DNA of 64,000 bases from JAWKUK01 sp041398605 (GTDB lineage Bacteria; Planctomycetota; UBA1135; GCA-002686595): the NCBI GenBank assembly GCA_041398605.1, contig JAWKUK010000022.1, forward strand, positions 61,142 through 125,141, written 5' to 3'. This document shows positions 15,883 through 24,746 of the stretch, piece by piece. Under the pieces are notes generated by a model, which saw only the letters and a list, made by a program, of their open reading frames with translations, was not told where the DNA came from and made no database searches. Made by a program: the position numbers and the translations under genes. How positions within the stretch are numbered: position 1 is the stretch's first letter; every line of letters begins with the position of its first letter.

Positions 15883-17250
15883 AACGCGATGACGACTACA
15901 AGCACCAATCCTGCAATGGGCGCGCCGGACGCCCTCGATGCCCCGCGCGCGGCAACCGCGACCGTCCCGCCTCCGTTCCCCATGCCGAGCAGCGGCGGGG
16001 GCGGCGCCGCGATTGAGTTGATGCGCGTCCCCGAGCCGATGCGGCAGACCGCGACCGCGCGGGTGTGCGTGGTCGGGCTCGGCTACATCGGTCTGCCGAC
16101 AGCGTCGCTGCTCTGCAGTCGAGGGTACCAAGTGCACGGCGTCGACCTAGCGCCGCACGTCGTCGATACAATCAACAGCGGGCGCATCCACATCGTCGAG
16201 CCCGACCTCGACATCATGGTGCGCAGCGCTGTGCACGGCGGCATGCTGAAGGCCGCTGTCCAGCCGGGCCCCGCCGACATCTTCATGATCGCCGTCCCGA
16301 CGCCGATCGATGCAGACGCGCGCCCGGACATGCGCGCGGTCGAGGCGGCAGCGCGGGCGATCGTGCCGCACCTGAAGCCGGGCAACCTGGTGATCTTGGA
16401 GTCGACGAGCCCGGTCGGCACGACCGAAGACCTCGTCGGCCCGATCATCGCCGAGGCCGGCCTGCGCGTGGGCGAGGACGTCTACCTCGCGTACTGCCCT
16501 GAGCGAGTCCTCCCGGGCCGCATCCTCACGGAGCTCGTCGAGAACGACCGCATCGTCGGCGGCGTGAACCAGGCCTCAACGGACCGCGCCGTGCGCTTCT
16601 ACGAGAGCTTCGTCCGTGGCGAGGTGATCGCGACCGACGCGCGCACGGCGGAGATGGTCAAGCTGACCGAGAACTCGTTCCGTGACGTCAACATCGCGTT
16701 TGCGAACGAGCTGTCGATGATCTGTGCGAGCCAAGGCATCAGCGTCTGGAACCTGATCCGCCTCGCGAACCGGCACCCCCGGGTGAACATCCTGCAGCCC
16801 GGCCCTGGGGTCGGCGGTCACTGCATCGCGGTCGACCCGTGGTTCATCGTGCACGCGAACCCGGAGCAGGCGCGCATGGTTCGCACCGCTCGCGAGGTGA
16901 ACGACTCGAAGCCGCATTGGGTCGTCGAGCGCGTCCAGAAGTGCGTGCAGAAGGTCAAGGACCCCTTGATCGCTTGCCTCGGGCTCGCGTTCAAGGCGGA
17001 CGTCGATGACGTCCGCAGCTCGCCGGCCGTCGACATCGTGCGCGCGCTGCAGCGAGAGCTCGATGCGCCTTTGATGATCGTCGAGCCGAACCTGGCATCG
17101 CACCCTGAATTCGAGCTCGCGAGCCTGGAGGACGCCCTGGAGCGCGCTAACATCGTGCTGGTCCTGACGGATCACAAGCAGTTCCGCCGGATCGATCGCG
17201 AGGTTCTGCACGAGAAGCTGCTGATCGATACCAGAGGGATCTTCCTGTGA
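15880..17250 (+). CDS. wecC: UDP-N-acetyl-D-mannosamine dehydrogenase
   Basis: WecC oxidises UDP-ManNAc to UDP-ManNAcA with two NAD+. The 456-residue product has the Rossmann motif VCVVGLGYIGLPTA at about 61-74, the central ESTSPVGTT segment and the active-site motif GGHCIAVDPWF with the catalytic cysteine near residue 315, followed by the C-terminal UDP-binding domain. The first 55 residues are a Pro/Ala/Gly-rich extension not typical of the family; a later start is possible, though the Shine-Dalgarno lies upstream of the first ATG. It overlaps wecB by 4 bp (GTGA), and the pair makes UDP-ManNAcA from UDP-GlcNAc. GDP-mannose or UDP-glucose dehydrogenases are the nearest alternatives; the wecB neighbour favours WecC. 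Confidence 0.9.
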   Translation: MNAMTTTSTNPAMGAPDALDAPRAATATVPPPFPMPSSGGGGAAIELMRVPEPMRQTATARVCVVGLGYIGLPTASLLCSRGYQVHGVDLAPHVVDTINSGRIHIVEPDLDIMVRSAVHGGMLKAAVQPGPADIFMIAVPTPIDADARPDMRAVEAAARAIVPHLKPGNLVILESTSPVGTTEDLVGPIIAEAGLRVGEDVYLAYCPERVLPGRILTELVENDRIVGGVNQASTDRAVRFYESFVRGEVIATDARTAEMVKLTENSFRDVNIAFANELSMICASQGISVWNLIRLANRHPRVNILQPGPGVGGHCIAVDPWFIVHANPEQARMVRTAREVNDSKPHWVVERVQKCVQKVKDPLIACLGLAFKADVDDVRSSPAVDIVRALQRELDAPLMIVEPNLASHPEFELASLEDALERANIVLVLTDHKQFRRIDREVLHEKLLIDTRGIFL

Positions 17251-18440
17251 GCGTAAAAGTCTTGAGCGTCTTCGGGACGCGTCCGGAGGCCATCAAGATG
17301 GCCCCCGTCGTGCGTCAGCTTGCCACCGACGACCGCTTCCTGTCACGCGTCGCGGTGACGGGTCAGCACCGTGAGATGCTCGATCAGGTGCTCGACGTGT
17401 TCGGGATCGTCCCCGACCACGACCTCGCGGTCATGCGGCCGGGGCAGGACCTCTTTGACGTCACGAGCGCGGTTTTGCTCGGCCTGCGTGAGGTCCTACG
17501 AGCGGAGCGCCCAGACATCGTGCTCGTGCACGGCGATACGACGACGTGCTTCGCAGCGAGCCTCGCGGCGTTCTACGAAGGCGTGCCCGTCGGGCACGTC
17601 GAAGCGGGGCTGCGCACCGGAGACTTGTCGCGGCCGTTCCCTGAAGAGCTCAATCGGGTCCTGACCGGGCGCATCGCGCGGGTGCACTTCTCGCCGACGC
17701 AAGGCGCGGCGCAGAACCTGCTCGATGAAGGTGTCCCGGCCGAGCACGTCATCGTGACGGGCAACACGGTCATCGATGCGCTCCTGGACGTGCGCGACGG
17801 CGTCAAGGCGCTCGGGGCGGCGACGTTCGCGGCGGAGCTGGGCAGCGAGCTCGCCGCGCGCATCGACCAGCGCTCTGGCCCGCTGGTGCTCGTGACTGGG
17901 CACCGGCGCGAGAGCTTTGGCGAGGGCTTCGCGAACATGTGCCAGGCGCTCCGGAGCTTGGCGCTGCGGCATACGGATTGGGCGATCGTCTTCCCGGTCC
18001 ACCTGAACCCGCGGATCCGCGGGCCCGTGCATGAGTTGATCGGTGATGTGGAGAACATTCACCTCATCGAGCCGCTGGAGTACCGCCCGTTCGTCTGGCT
18101 GATGGACCGCGCAGACGCGATCTTGACGGACTCAGGCGGTATCCAGGAGGAGGGCCCGTCGCTGCAGGTCCCGGTGCTCGTGACACGCGACGTGACAGAG
18201 CGGCCGGAAGCGGTCGCCGCAGGCACGGTCGCGCTCGTTGGTACGGACACCGAGCGCATCATCGCCGGCCTCGAAGGCGCGGTGTTGGACGAAGCGGTCC
18301 GCGCGCGGATGTGCTCGGGGACGAACCCTTATGGAGATGGCCTCGCGGCCCGCCGGATCGCGGACCACTTGGCGCAGACGGAGCTGTGGCAGGCCGCGGC
18401 GAAGGCTGCGCCCGCGCCCGCCGCGAGCGTCGCTCGGTGA
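17247..18440 (+). CDS. wecB: UDP-N-acetylglucosamine 2-epimerase (non-hydrolysing)
   Basis: WecB interconverts UDP-GlcNAc and UDP-ManNAc, giving the substrate of the adjacent dehydrogenase. The 397-residue protein shows the family landmarks: FGTRPEAIKMAP at the N-terminus, VHGDTTTCFA, HVEAGLRTGD, FPEELNR, VTGHRRESFG and SDSGGIQEE near the C-terminus. These include the active-site Asp, Glu and His positions of the family. It starts with GTG within a GTGA overlap with wecC and its TGA shares one base with the ATG of the next gene, so translation is coupled through three genes. The last 20 residues are an Ala/Pro-rich tail. Confidence 0.95.
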   Translation: MSVKVLSVFGTRPEAIKMAPVVRQLATDDRFLSRVAVTGQHREMLDQVLDVFGIVPDHDLAVMRPGQDLFDVTSAVLLGLREVLRAERPDIVLVHGDTTTCFAASLAAFYEGVPVGHVEAGLRTGDLSRPFPEELNRVLTGRIARVHFSPTQGAAQNLLDEGVPAEHVIVTGNTVIDALLDVRDGVKALGAATFAAELGSELAARIDQRSGPLVLVTGHRRESFGEGFANMCQALRSLALRHTDWAIVFPVHLNPRIRGPVHELIGDVENIHLIEPLEYRPFVWLMDRADAILTDSGGIQEEGPSLQVPVLVTRDVTERPEAVAAGTVALVGTDTERIIAGLEGAVLDEAVRARMCSGTNPYGDGLAARRIADHLAQTELWQAAAKAAPAPAASVAR

Positions 18441-20080
18441 TGATGAAGCGCGCGCTCCTCTACGCCCGGACGGTGCGGCACTTGCGGCCGGTGCAGCTCT
18501 ACGGGCGCGCGCTGCGCGCGCTGCGCTCGCCGCGGATCGACGAGCGCCCCGCGCCGCCGGTGCGCGAGGCGCGTCCCATGGCCGCCCCAGCAGACCGCGA
18601 GCCCGTCCTCGTCGGGCCGACGCGCGTCGCGATGTTGGGCACCGAGGGCGAGCTCGCGAGCCCGCGCGACTGGGACGACCCGCTGTTGCCGGCGCTGTGG
18701 CGCTACCACCTGCACTACTTCGACGACCTGCGCGCGCGCGACGTCGAGGCGCGCAGGGGCTGGAACCTCACGCTGATCGATCGTTGGCTGCGCGAAGTGC
18801 GGCCGGAGGTCGGGGTCGGCTGGGATCCGTATCCCACCTCGCTGCGCATCGTCAACTGGGTGCGGTTCGCGCTCGCAGGCGGCGCGCAGGCGTCGAACTT
18901 GCACGGGGCCGCGCTGCACAGCTTGGCCGTCCAGGCGAGGCATCTGCGCAGCGACCTCGAGGTGCACTTGCTTGGGAACCACCTCTTTGCCAATGCAAAG
19001 GCGCTCGTCTTCGCGGGCGCCTTCTTCGCAGGGGACGAGGCGCAGGAGTGGCTCAGGAAGGGGCTGGCGCTCCTCGAGCGCGAGCTCGCAGAGCAGGTCC
19101 TGTCCGACGGCGGGCACTTTGAGCGGAGCGCGATGTATCACTCGGTGATCCTCGAGGACCTCCTTGACCTGGTCGCGCTTTCGCAGGCAGCGCCGGACGC
19201 GCTGACGCTCCCCGACCACTGGCTCGCGCTGATCTCGAAGATGCGCGCCTGGCTGCGCGCGATGTGCCACCCCGACGGCGAGATCGCGCTCTTCAATGAC
19301 GCTGCGATCGGGCAGGCGCCGTCGCCGCGCGCGCTCGAAGACTATGCGCAGCGGCTGGGCCTGGGCGCATCGTCTGCGCCGCGCGAGGGCCTGACCCACC
19401 TCGACGCGACGGGGTACATTCGGTTCGAGCGCGACGCACTGGTGGCGCTCTTGGATGTCGGCGAGATTGGACCGAGCTACCTGCCCGGTCATGCGCACGC
19501 GGACACGTTGAGCTTCGAGGCGTCGCTCGGCCACGCGCGCTGGATCGTCGACAGCGGCACCTCACACTATGAGCCTGGCCCGGAGCGGCTGCGCCAACGC
19601 GAGACGGCCGCGCACAATACAGTCGAGGTCGACAGCGCCAGCTCGTCGGAGGTCTGGAGCAGCTTCCGAGTCGCGCGCCGCGCGCGGCCGCGAGCGCTCG
19701 CGATCGAGACGAGCGCCGACGGCGCCACGGTCGCGTGCTCGCACGACGGCTATCGCCGCTTGTCCGGCGGAGTCACGCATCGGCGTGAGTGGCGCCTGGG
19801 CGACCGTCGCATAGAAGTGCGCGACGAGCTGGCTGGTCGATGGACCTCGGCTGTGGCCCGCTTGCACTTGCATCCTTCGGTGCAATGCGCGGGCGACGCG
19901 GCGACGATGGAGGTCCCGCAGCCTAGCGGTGGGTCGCGCACTGTGAACCTCTCGGTGGAGGGCGCGACGACCTCCATGCGACCCTCCAGTTGGCACCCGC
20001 GCTTCGGGTCCAGCTTGCCCTCGCAGCGGATCGAGTCCGCCCTCGTCGGCGCTCACGCTTTACATCGACTCACGTGGTGA
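18440..20080 (+). CDS. heparinase II/III-like polysaccharide lyase family protein
   Basis: The 546-residue protein has an alpha/alpha toroid N-terminal half (about 80-330, with LRIVNWVRFALAGG, LLGNHLFANAKALVFAG and DGGHFERSAMYHS) and a beta-sandwich C-terminal half starting near 340 (HADTLSFEASLG, then SGTSHYEPG). This is the heparinase II/III / alginate-lyase-like fold found in many exopolysaccharide loci. It may trim or degrade the uronic-acid polymer made by the operon. No signal peptide is evident, which is unusual for a lyase acting outside the cytoplasm. The start is the ATG at 18440, sharing one base with the wecB stop; the frame is open further upstream only within wecB. Confidence 0.85.
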   Translation: MMKRALLYARTVRHLRPVQLYGRALRALRSPRIDERPAPPVREARPMAAPADREPVLVGPTRVAMLGTEGELASPRDWDDPLLPALWRYHLHYFDDLRARDVEARRGWNLTLIDRWLREVRPEVGVGWDPYPTSLRIVNWVRFALAGGAQASNLHGAALHSLAVQARHLRSDLEVHLLGNHLFANAKALVFAGAFFAGDEAQEWLRKGLALLERELAEQVLSDGGHFERSAMYHSVILEDLLDLVALSQAAPDALTLPDHWLALISKMRAWLRAMCHPDGEIALFNDAAIGQAPSPRALEDYAQRLGLGASSAPREGLTHLDATGYIRFERDALVALLDVGEIGPSYLPGHAHADTLSFEASLGHARWIVDSGTSHYEPGPERLRQRETAAHNTVEVDSASSSEVWSSFRVARRARPRALAIETSADGATVACSHDGYRRLSGGVTHRREWRLGDRRIEVRDELAGRWTSAVARLHLHPSVQCAGDAATMEVPQPSGGSRTVNLSVEGATTSMRPSSWHPRFGSSLPSQRIESALVGAHALHRLTW

Positions 20081-21450
20081 AACCGATGCACGTCCTGTTC
20101 CTGTCCGACAACTTCCCGCCCGAGACCAATGCCCCTGCGTCGCGCCTCCATGAGCACGCGCGTCGCTGGGTCGCCGCGGGCCATCGGGTGACCGTCGTCA
20201 CGTGCGCGCCGAACTTCCCGCAGGGCAAGGTCCACGCCGGCTTCAAGAACCGCTGGTATCAACGCAGCGAGCTCGATGGGATCGAGGTCGTGCGCGTCAA
20301 GACGTTCATCGTCGCGAACAAGGGCTTCGTCTTGCGCACGCTCGACTACCTGTCGTTCATGGTGGCCGGGTTCGTGGGGGGGCTGTTTCAACGTCGACCG
20401 GACCTCGTCGTCGCAACGTCGCCGCAGTTCTTTGCCGCGGTCGGCGGCTGGGCATTGGCGCTGGCGCGGCGCGTGCCCTTCGTGTTCGAGCTGCGAGACC
20501 TGTGGCCTGCGTCCTTGGAGGCGGTGGGCGCGTTGAAGGGCTCGTGGCTGCTGCGCGCTTTCGAGCGCCTCGAGCTGTTCCTCTACCGTCGCGCGGCGGG
20601 CATCGTGTGCGTCACGGAGGCGTTCAAGGACGACTTGGTGGCCCGCGGGATCGCAGGGCACAAGATCAGCGTCATCACGAATGGCGTCGACCTGGACCAG
20701 TACCAGCCCGTGACTGGCGAGAGCCCGCTCGCGCGCGAGGTCGGGATCGAGGGCAAGTTCGTCGTTGGGTACGTCGGTACCCATGGCATGGCGCACGCGC
20801 TGGACGCCGTCCTTGACGCTGCTGCGGTATTGCGGGAGCGGGACGATGTGCACTTCCTGTTCGTCGGCGATGGCGCTGCTCGCGAGAGGCTCATCGAGCA
20901 GGCGAGCGCGCTGCAGCTGACCAATGTCACGCTGCATCCGTCGCTCCCGAAAGAGCGTATGCCCGAGGTCTGGTCGGCGTGTGACCTCGCGCTCGTGCAC
21001 CTCAGGGATACGCCGTTGTTTGCGACGGTGATCCCCTCGAAGATCTTCGAAGCGATGGGTATGGGGCTCCCGATCGTGATCGGGTGCCCGGCGGGTGAGG
21101 CGACCCAGATCGTCGAGCGGACGCGTGCGGGCGTTGTCGTGTCGCCTGAGGATCCAGCGCAGCTTGCGCGCGCGGTCGCGGCGCTGGCGGACGACCGCGA
21201 GCGTGTCGCTGAGCTCGCGCGTGCGAGCTTGGCGGCAGCGCCGTTGTTCAGCAGAGATCACCTGGCGGGTGAGATGTTACGAGCGCTGACGGATTGCGCT
21301 CAGGGCGTCCGCGTGCCGCGGCAGCCGAGGCTTGTCCCCGCCCCGAGCCTCTCGCCGGCGCCTGCTCCACGAGCGCCGTTGCCTGGTGGAGTGGGTCAGG
21401 ACGCGCACGTGACGACGGCGTCGGAGCCCGAGCAACGTCGCGCGGCCTGA
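20077..21450 (+). CDS. glycosyltransferase family 4, WbuB-like
   Basis: The 457-residue protein starts (V)KPMHVLFLSDNFPPETNAPA and has the conserved CAPNFPQGKVHAGFKNRW segment typical of WbuB-like GT4 enzymes, which transfer N-acetylated amino sugars in O-antigen and exopolysaccharide assembly. The GT-B C-terminal domain has FVVGYVGTHGMAHALDAVLDA and an E-A-MGMGLPIVI segment for the donor. A GTG at 20077 overlaps the stop of the heparinase-like gene (GTGA); an ATG three codons later at 20086 is the alternative. It closes the plus-strand arm of the first polysaccharide block. A Pro/Ala-rich tail of about 45 residues follows the conserved domain. Confidence 0.88.
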   Translation: MKPMHVLFLSDNFPPETNAPASRLHEHARRWVAAGHRVTVVTCAPNFPQGKVHAGFKNRWYQRSELDGIEVVRVKTFIVANKGFVLRTLDYLSFMVAGFVGGLFQRRPDLVVATSPQFFAAVGGWALALARRVPFVFELRDLWPASLEAVGALKGSWLLRAFERLELFLYRRAAGIVCVTEAFKDDLVARGIAGHKISVITNGVDLDQYQPVTGESPLAREVGIEGKFVVGYVGTHGMAHALDAVLDAAAVLRERDDVHFLFVGDGAARERLIEQASALQLTNVTLHPSLPKERMPEVWSACDLALVHLRDTPLFATVIPSKIFEAMGMGLPIVIGCPAGEATQIVERTRAGVVVSPEDPAQLARAVAALADDRERVAELARASLAAAPLFSRDHLAGEMLRALTDCAQGVRVPRQPRLVPAPSLSPAPAPRAPLPGGVGQDAHVTTASEPEQRRAA

Positions 21451-21462
21451 CCTGCAACGGTC

Positions 21463-21514
21463 GACCCCTGGCACCTGGCACCTGGCAGCCGTCGGGTGCC
21501 AGGTGCCCGGGGTC
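21463..21514. repeat. REP-like palindrome (stem-loop)
   Basis: Two 19-nt arms (21463-21481 and 21496-21514) pair with one mismatch around a 14-nt loop. The left arm contains GGCACCTGGCAC, the right GTGCCAGGTGCC. The sequence resembles the GGCACCTGGCACC-type palindromes that occur as dispersed repeats near IS200-like (RAYT) transposases in many genomes. No T-run follows, so a role as intrinsic terminator after the GT4 gene is less likely but possible. Confidence 0.6.
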
Positions 21515-21591
21515 AGCCTGCGCGCTGCGCTGGGGCCTCCCGTGCTCGCCGGGACCGCACAGAGCGCCCGGCGCGCCGGTCCGCGCAGCCA

Positions 21592-21607
21592 TTCACCCTC
21601 TGGTGAA
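21592..21607. promoter_or_regulatory. operator-like inverted repeat upstream of the TonB receptor
   Basis: TTCACC and GGTGAA flank a CTCT spacer 111 bp before the preferred receptor start. It could be a repressor site or a small hairpin. No regulator is identified. Confidence 0.25.
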
Positions 21608-21718
21608 CACGCCTTGTTCGTTCCTTGATGTTGGGCCCTGACGATCGTCGGGTCGGACGCGGCCGCGCAAGTGCGCGGAGCACCGCCTCCCCCGCGCTCA
21701 GCTGCCCCCCCAGCATTC

Positions 21719-24700
21719 GTGATCCACTGGCGATCGTTCGGCCTCATCGGCGTTGGAGCCTTCGTGCTCCATGGGGTCTCGTGGGCGCTGCCCCAGGCGC
21801 AGGGGTCCATTCGTGGCCTCGTCCTCGACAAGGACTTCGACGCGCCCCTGCCCGCGGCGAAGGTGCTCGTCGTCGAAACGGGCGCATCCGTCGAGACGAA
21901 CGACCAGGGGAACTACCTGCTCGTCGATGTCCCCGCGGGCAGGTACACGCTGATCTTCTCGAAGTCAGGCTACACACGCGCGCCCGCCGACGTCGTTGTC
22001 ACGGCCGGTCAGCTTTCCGAGGTCAACGTCGCGCTCGCAGGCGAGTTCGTCGAGATGGAGGAGTTCATCGTCGAGGACGTCCTGGCGCTGGGCGGCGGCT
22101 CAGAGGCCGCATTGCTCGAGCTGCGCCTCGATAGCCCGGCGCTGATGGACTCGATCAGCGCCGACCTCATGAGCAAGGCTGGCGCGAGCGACGCGGCGAG
22201 CGGGCTGCGCCTCGTCGCCGGCGCGTCGGTGCAGGACGGCAAGTTCGCGGTCATCCGGGGCCTCCCGGACCGCTATGTCAGCTCGCAGATGAACGGCGTC
22301 CGCCTGCCATCCGCGGACGAGGACAAGCGCGCGGTGGAGCTGGACCAGTTCCCGAGCGCCGTCATCGAGAGCCTCCAAGTCGCAAAGACGTTCACGCCCG
22401 ATCAGCAAGGCGACGCGTCCGGCGGCGCGGTCGATGTGCGTCTGCGCGGCGTCCCCGCGGAGACGACGTTTCAGATCAAAGGCCAGACGAGCTTCAACAG
22501 CCAAACGACCGGTCGCAGCGACTTCCTGACGTACCGCGACGGCGGCCTGAACACGTTTGGCCGCGACGACGGCGGCAGAGACATCCAATTCGACAACCTC
22601 GGTGACAACTGGACCGGCGCCGCGGGCGTGTCCACGGACGACGCGCCGGTCGAGCACAAGTGGTCGATGTCGGGCGGCGGCAACCGCATCCTTGACAATG
22701 GCTGGAAGGTCGGCGGGTTTGTCAGCCTCTTCTATGAGCGCGAGAGCGCGTACTACGACAACGGCCGCAATGACTCGTACTGGGTCGCCGACGTCGGCGG
22801 CCCGATGGTGCCCGAGACCATCCAAGGGACGCCGCAGGACGGCGACTTCAAGACCGCGCTCTTCGACGTCAAGCGCGGGTCCCAGTCGGTGAAGTGGGGC
22901 GGCCTCGCGACGGTCGGCGTCGAGACCGAGAGCAACGCGCTATCGCTGACGTACCTGTACACGCACACGGCGGAGGACAACGCGATCCTCGCCGAGGACA
23001 CGCGCGGCAAGGAGTACTTCTTTCCCGGCTACGACCCGAACGACCCGACCGGGATCGGCAACGGACCAGACACTCGCAACGGGGCGCCCTACATCCGTAC
23101 AGAGACGTTGGAGTACACGGAGCGCACGGCTGGCACGCTGCAGCTCAGCGGCCGCCACACGCTGCCGGGCGAGGGCATGTCGCTCGGCGACTCCATCCGC
23201 TTCGGCGCGCCGGAGCTCGATTGGACGCTGTCTTCGAGCTCCGCGAACTCGACGCAGCCTGACAAGCGCCAGTTCGGCGCTCTGTGGCTGCCTGCCTCGT
23301 ACAACCCGGGCGCGCCGCCGTTCATTCCCCCGTTCACGACCGAGCCGACGTACCTCCCGTTCAAGCCGGCCGCGAACTTCAACCTCGGGAACCTCCAGCG
23401 CATCTACAAATCGATCGACGAGTCGAGCACGCAGCTGTCGCTCAACGTCGAGTGGCCGTTCCAGCAATGGACGGACACCGAGGGCTACTTGAAGGTCGGC
23501 TACTTCGACGACCGGGTCGACCGCAAGTTTGACCAGGACTCGTTCAGCAACTTCGGCGACGCCGGCGCCAACTTCGGCGGGCAATGGGACGAGTATTGGA
23601 GCGCCGTCTTCCCGTTCGAGAACCACGCGATCACGGGCGCGGAGACGGACGTCGACTACGACGGCGAGCAGAACGTATCAGCCCTCTACGGCATGGTCGA
23701 TCTGCCGCTGAACGAGCGCCTGTCGGTCGTCACGGGCGCGCGCTTCGAGTCCACTGAGATCGGGATCGTGAACGACCCGGAGAGCGAGGCCACTTGGTAC
23801 CCGCCGGGCGCGACGGCGCCCGTGACGCTGAACCCCGGCGACGCCGACGTGTCCTTTGACCAGGACGACGTGCTGCCCGCGATCGGCGTGAACTACAGCC
23901 TTACGGACACCGTCACGCTGCGCGCCTCCTTTAGCCGCACCGTCGCGCGCCAGACGTTCAAGGAGCTGACACCGATCATCCAACAAGAGTTCCTCGGCGG
24001 GCCGGTGTTCATCGGTAACCCGGAGCTCGAGATGAGCAACCTCGACAACTACGACCTGCGCGTCGACTACGCGCCCCAGCCCGGCGCCCTCATGTCGCTC
24101 TCTTGGTTCTACAAGTCGATCGAGGCGCCGATCGAGTACGTCCAACGCCTCGCGGGCTTCAACTTCACGACCCCGGTCAACTACCCGAAGGGGCGGCTGT
24201 CGGGCGTCGAGGCCGAGGTGCGCCAGGGCTTGGGCGACATCTGGCCCGACCTCGATGGGCTCTCGGTCGGCGTGAACGCGACTTTGATCAGCTCTCAAGT
24301 GAGCCTGCCCGAGGACGAGATCGCGGGCTTCAACCTGCCCAACATCCAGGCGCCGATCACCGAGCGCGACATGAGCAACGCGCCGGAGTACCTCTACAAC
24401 CTCTTCCTGACGTACGAGCTCGCGACGACGGGCACCCAGCTCGGCCTCTTCTATACGTTGCAAGGCGACTCGCTCGTCGCGGGCGCGGCCGAAGCCTCCG
24501 GCAACTTCGTGCCCAGCATCTACGCCAAAGCGTACGACACCCTCAACTTCTCGCTGACGCAGCCGCTCGGCCCGTTCCTGGCGCTGCAGCTGCAGGCAAA
24601 GAACCTCACTAACCCGAGCATCGACGAGGTCTATCGCTCGGACTACATCGACGGCGACGTGTTGCACACGTCGTACTCCAAGGGCCTCGACTACTCGATC

Positions 24701-24727
24701 AGTCTCTCGGCGAAGTTCAGCTTCTGA
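21719..24727 (+). CDS. TonB-dependent outer-membrane receptor with N-terminal carboxypeptidase-regulatory domain
   Basis: The product (1002 residues from the GTG at 21719) has a signal peptide (cleavage near WALPQAQG), a carboxypeptidase-D-regulatory-like beta-sandwich (GLVLDKDFDAPLPAAKVLVV ... NDQGNYLLVDVPAGRYTL), a plug domain with FAVIRGLPDRYVSSQMNGV, and a long beta-barrel ending in the terminal phenylalanine pattern SAKFSF. It should import a substrate across the outer membrane using energy from TonB. The ligand is unknown; size and N-terminal domain resemble receptors for large or polymeric ligands. The frame is open to a GTG at 21671, but the extra 16 residues are Pro/Ala-rich and would precede the signal peptide. 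It heads the energy-coupling genes that follow, only 19 bp before the next. Confidence 0.92.
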   Translation: MIHWRSFGLIGVGAFVLHGVSWALPQAQGSIRGLVLDKDFDAPLPAAKVLVVETGASVETNDQGNYLLVDVPAGRYTLIFSKSGYTRAPADVVVTAGQLSEVNVALAGEFVEMEEFIVEDVLALGGGSEAALLELRLDSPALMDSISADLMSKAGASDAASGLRLVAGASVQDGKFAVIRGLPDRYVSSQMNGVRLPSADEDKRAVELDQFPSAVIESLQVAKTFTPDQQGDASGGAVDVRLRGVPAETTFQIKGQTSFNSQTTGRSDFLTYRDGGLNTFGRDDGGRDIQFDNLGDNWTGAAGVSTDDAPVEHKWSMSGGGNRILDNGWKVGGFVSLFYERESAYYDNGRNDSYWVADVGGPMVPETIQGTPQDGDFKTALFDVKRGSQSVKWGGLATVGVETESNALSLTYLYTHTAEDNAILAEDTRGKEYFFPGYDPNDPTGIGNGPDTRNGAPYIRTETLEYTERTAGTLQLSGRHTLPGEGMSLGDSIRFGAPELDWTLSSSSANSTQPDKRQFGALWLPASYNPGAPPFIPPFTTEPTYLPFKPAANFNLGNLQRIYKSIDESSTQLSLNVEWPFQQWTDTEGYLKVGYFDDRVDRKFDQDSFSNFGDAGANFGGQWDEYWSAVFPFENHAITGAETDVDYDGEQNVSALYGMVDLPLNERLSVVTGARFESTEIGIVNDPESEATWYPPGATAPVTLNPGDADVSFDQDDVLPAIGVNYSLTDTVTLRASFSRTVARQTFKELTPIIQQEFLGGPVFIGNPELEMSNLDNYDLRVDYAPQPGALMSLSWFYKSIEAPIEYVQRLAGFNFTTPVNYPKGRLSGVEAEVRQGLGDIWPDLDGLSVGVNATLISSQVSLPEDEIAGFNLPNIQAPITERDMSNAPEYLYNLFLTYELATTGTQLGLFYTLQGDSLVAGAAEASGNFVPSIYAKAYDTLNFSLTQPLGPFLALQLQAKNLTNPSIDEVYRSDYIDGDVLHTSYSKGLDYSISLSAKFSF

Positions 24728-24746
24728 CCCCCTCGAGCCATCCATC

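Noticed and set aside
6570..21450. Exosortase/PEP-CTERM type polysaccharide locus
   Set aside because: The heparinase-like, AsnB, Wzc-like and GT4 genes fit such loci, but no exosortase and no PEP-CTERM protein is present in the window.
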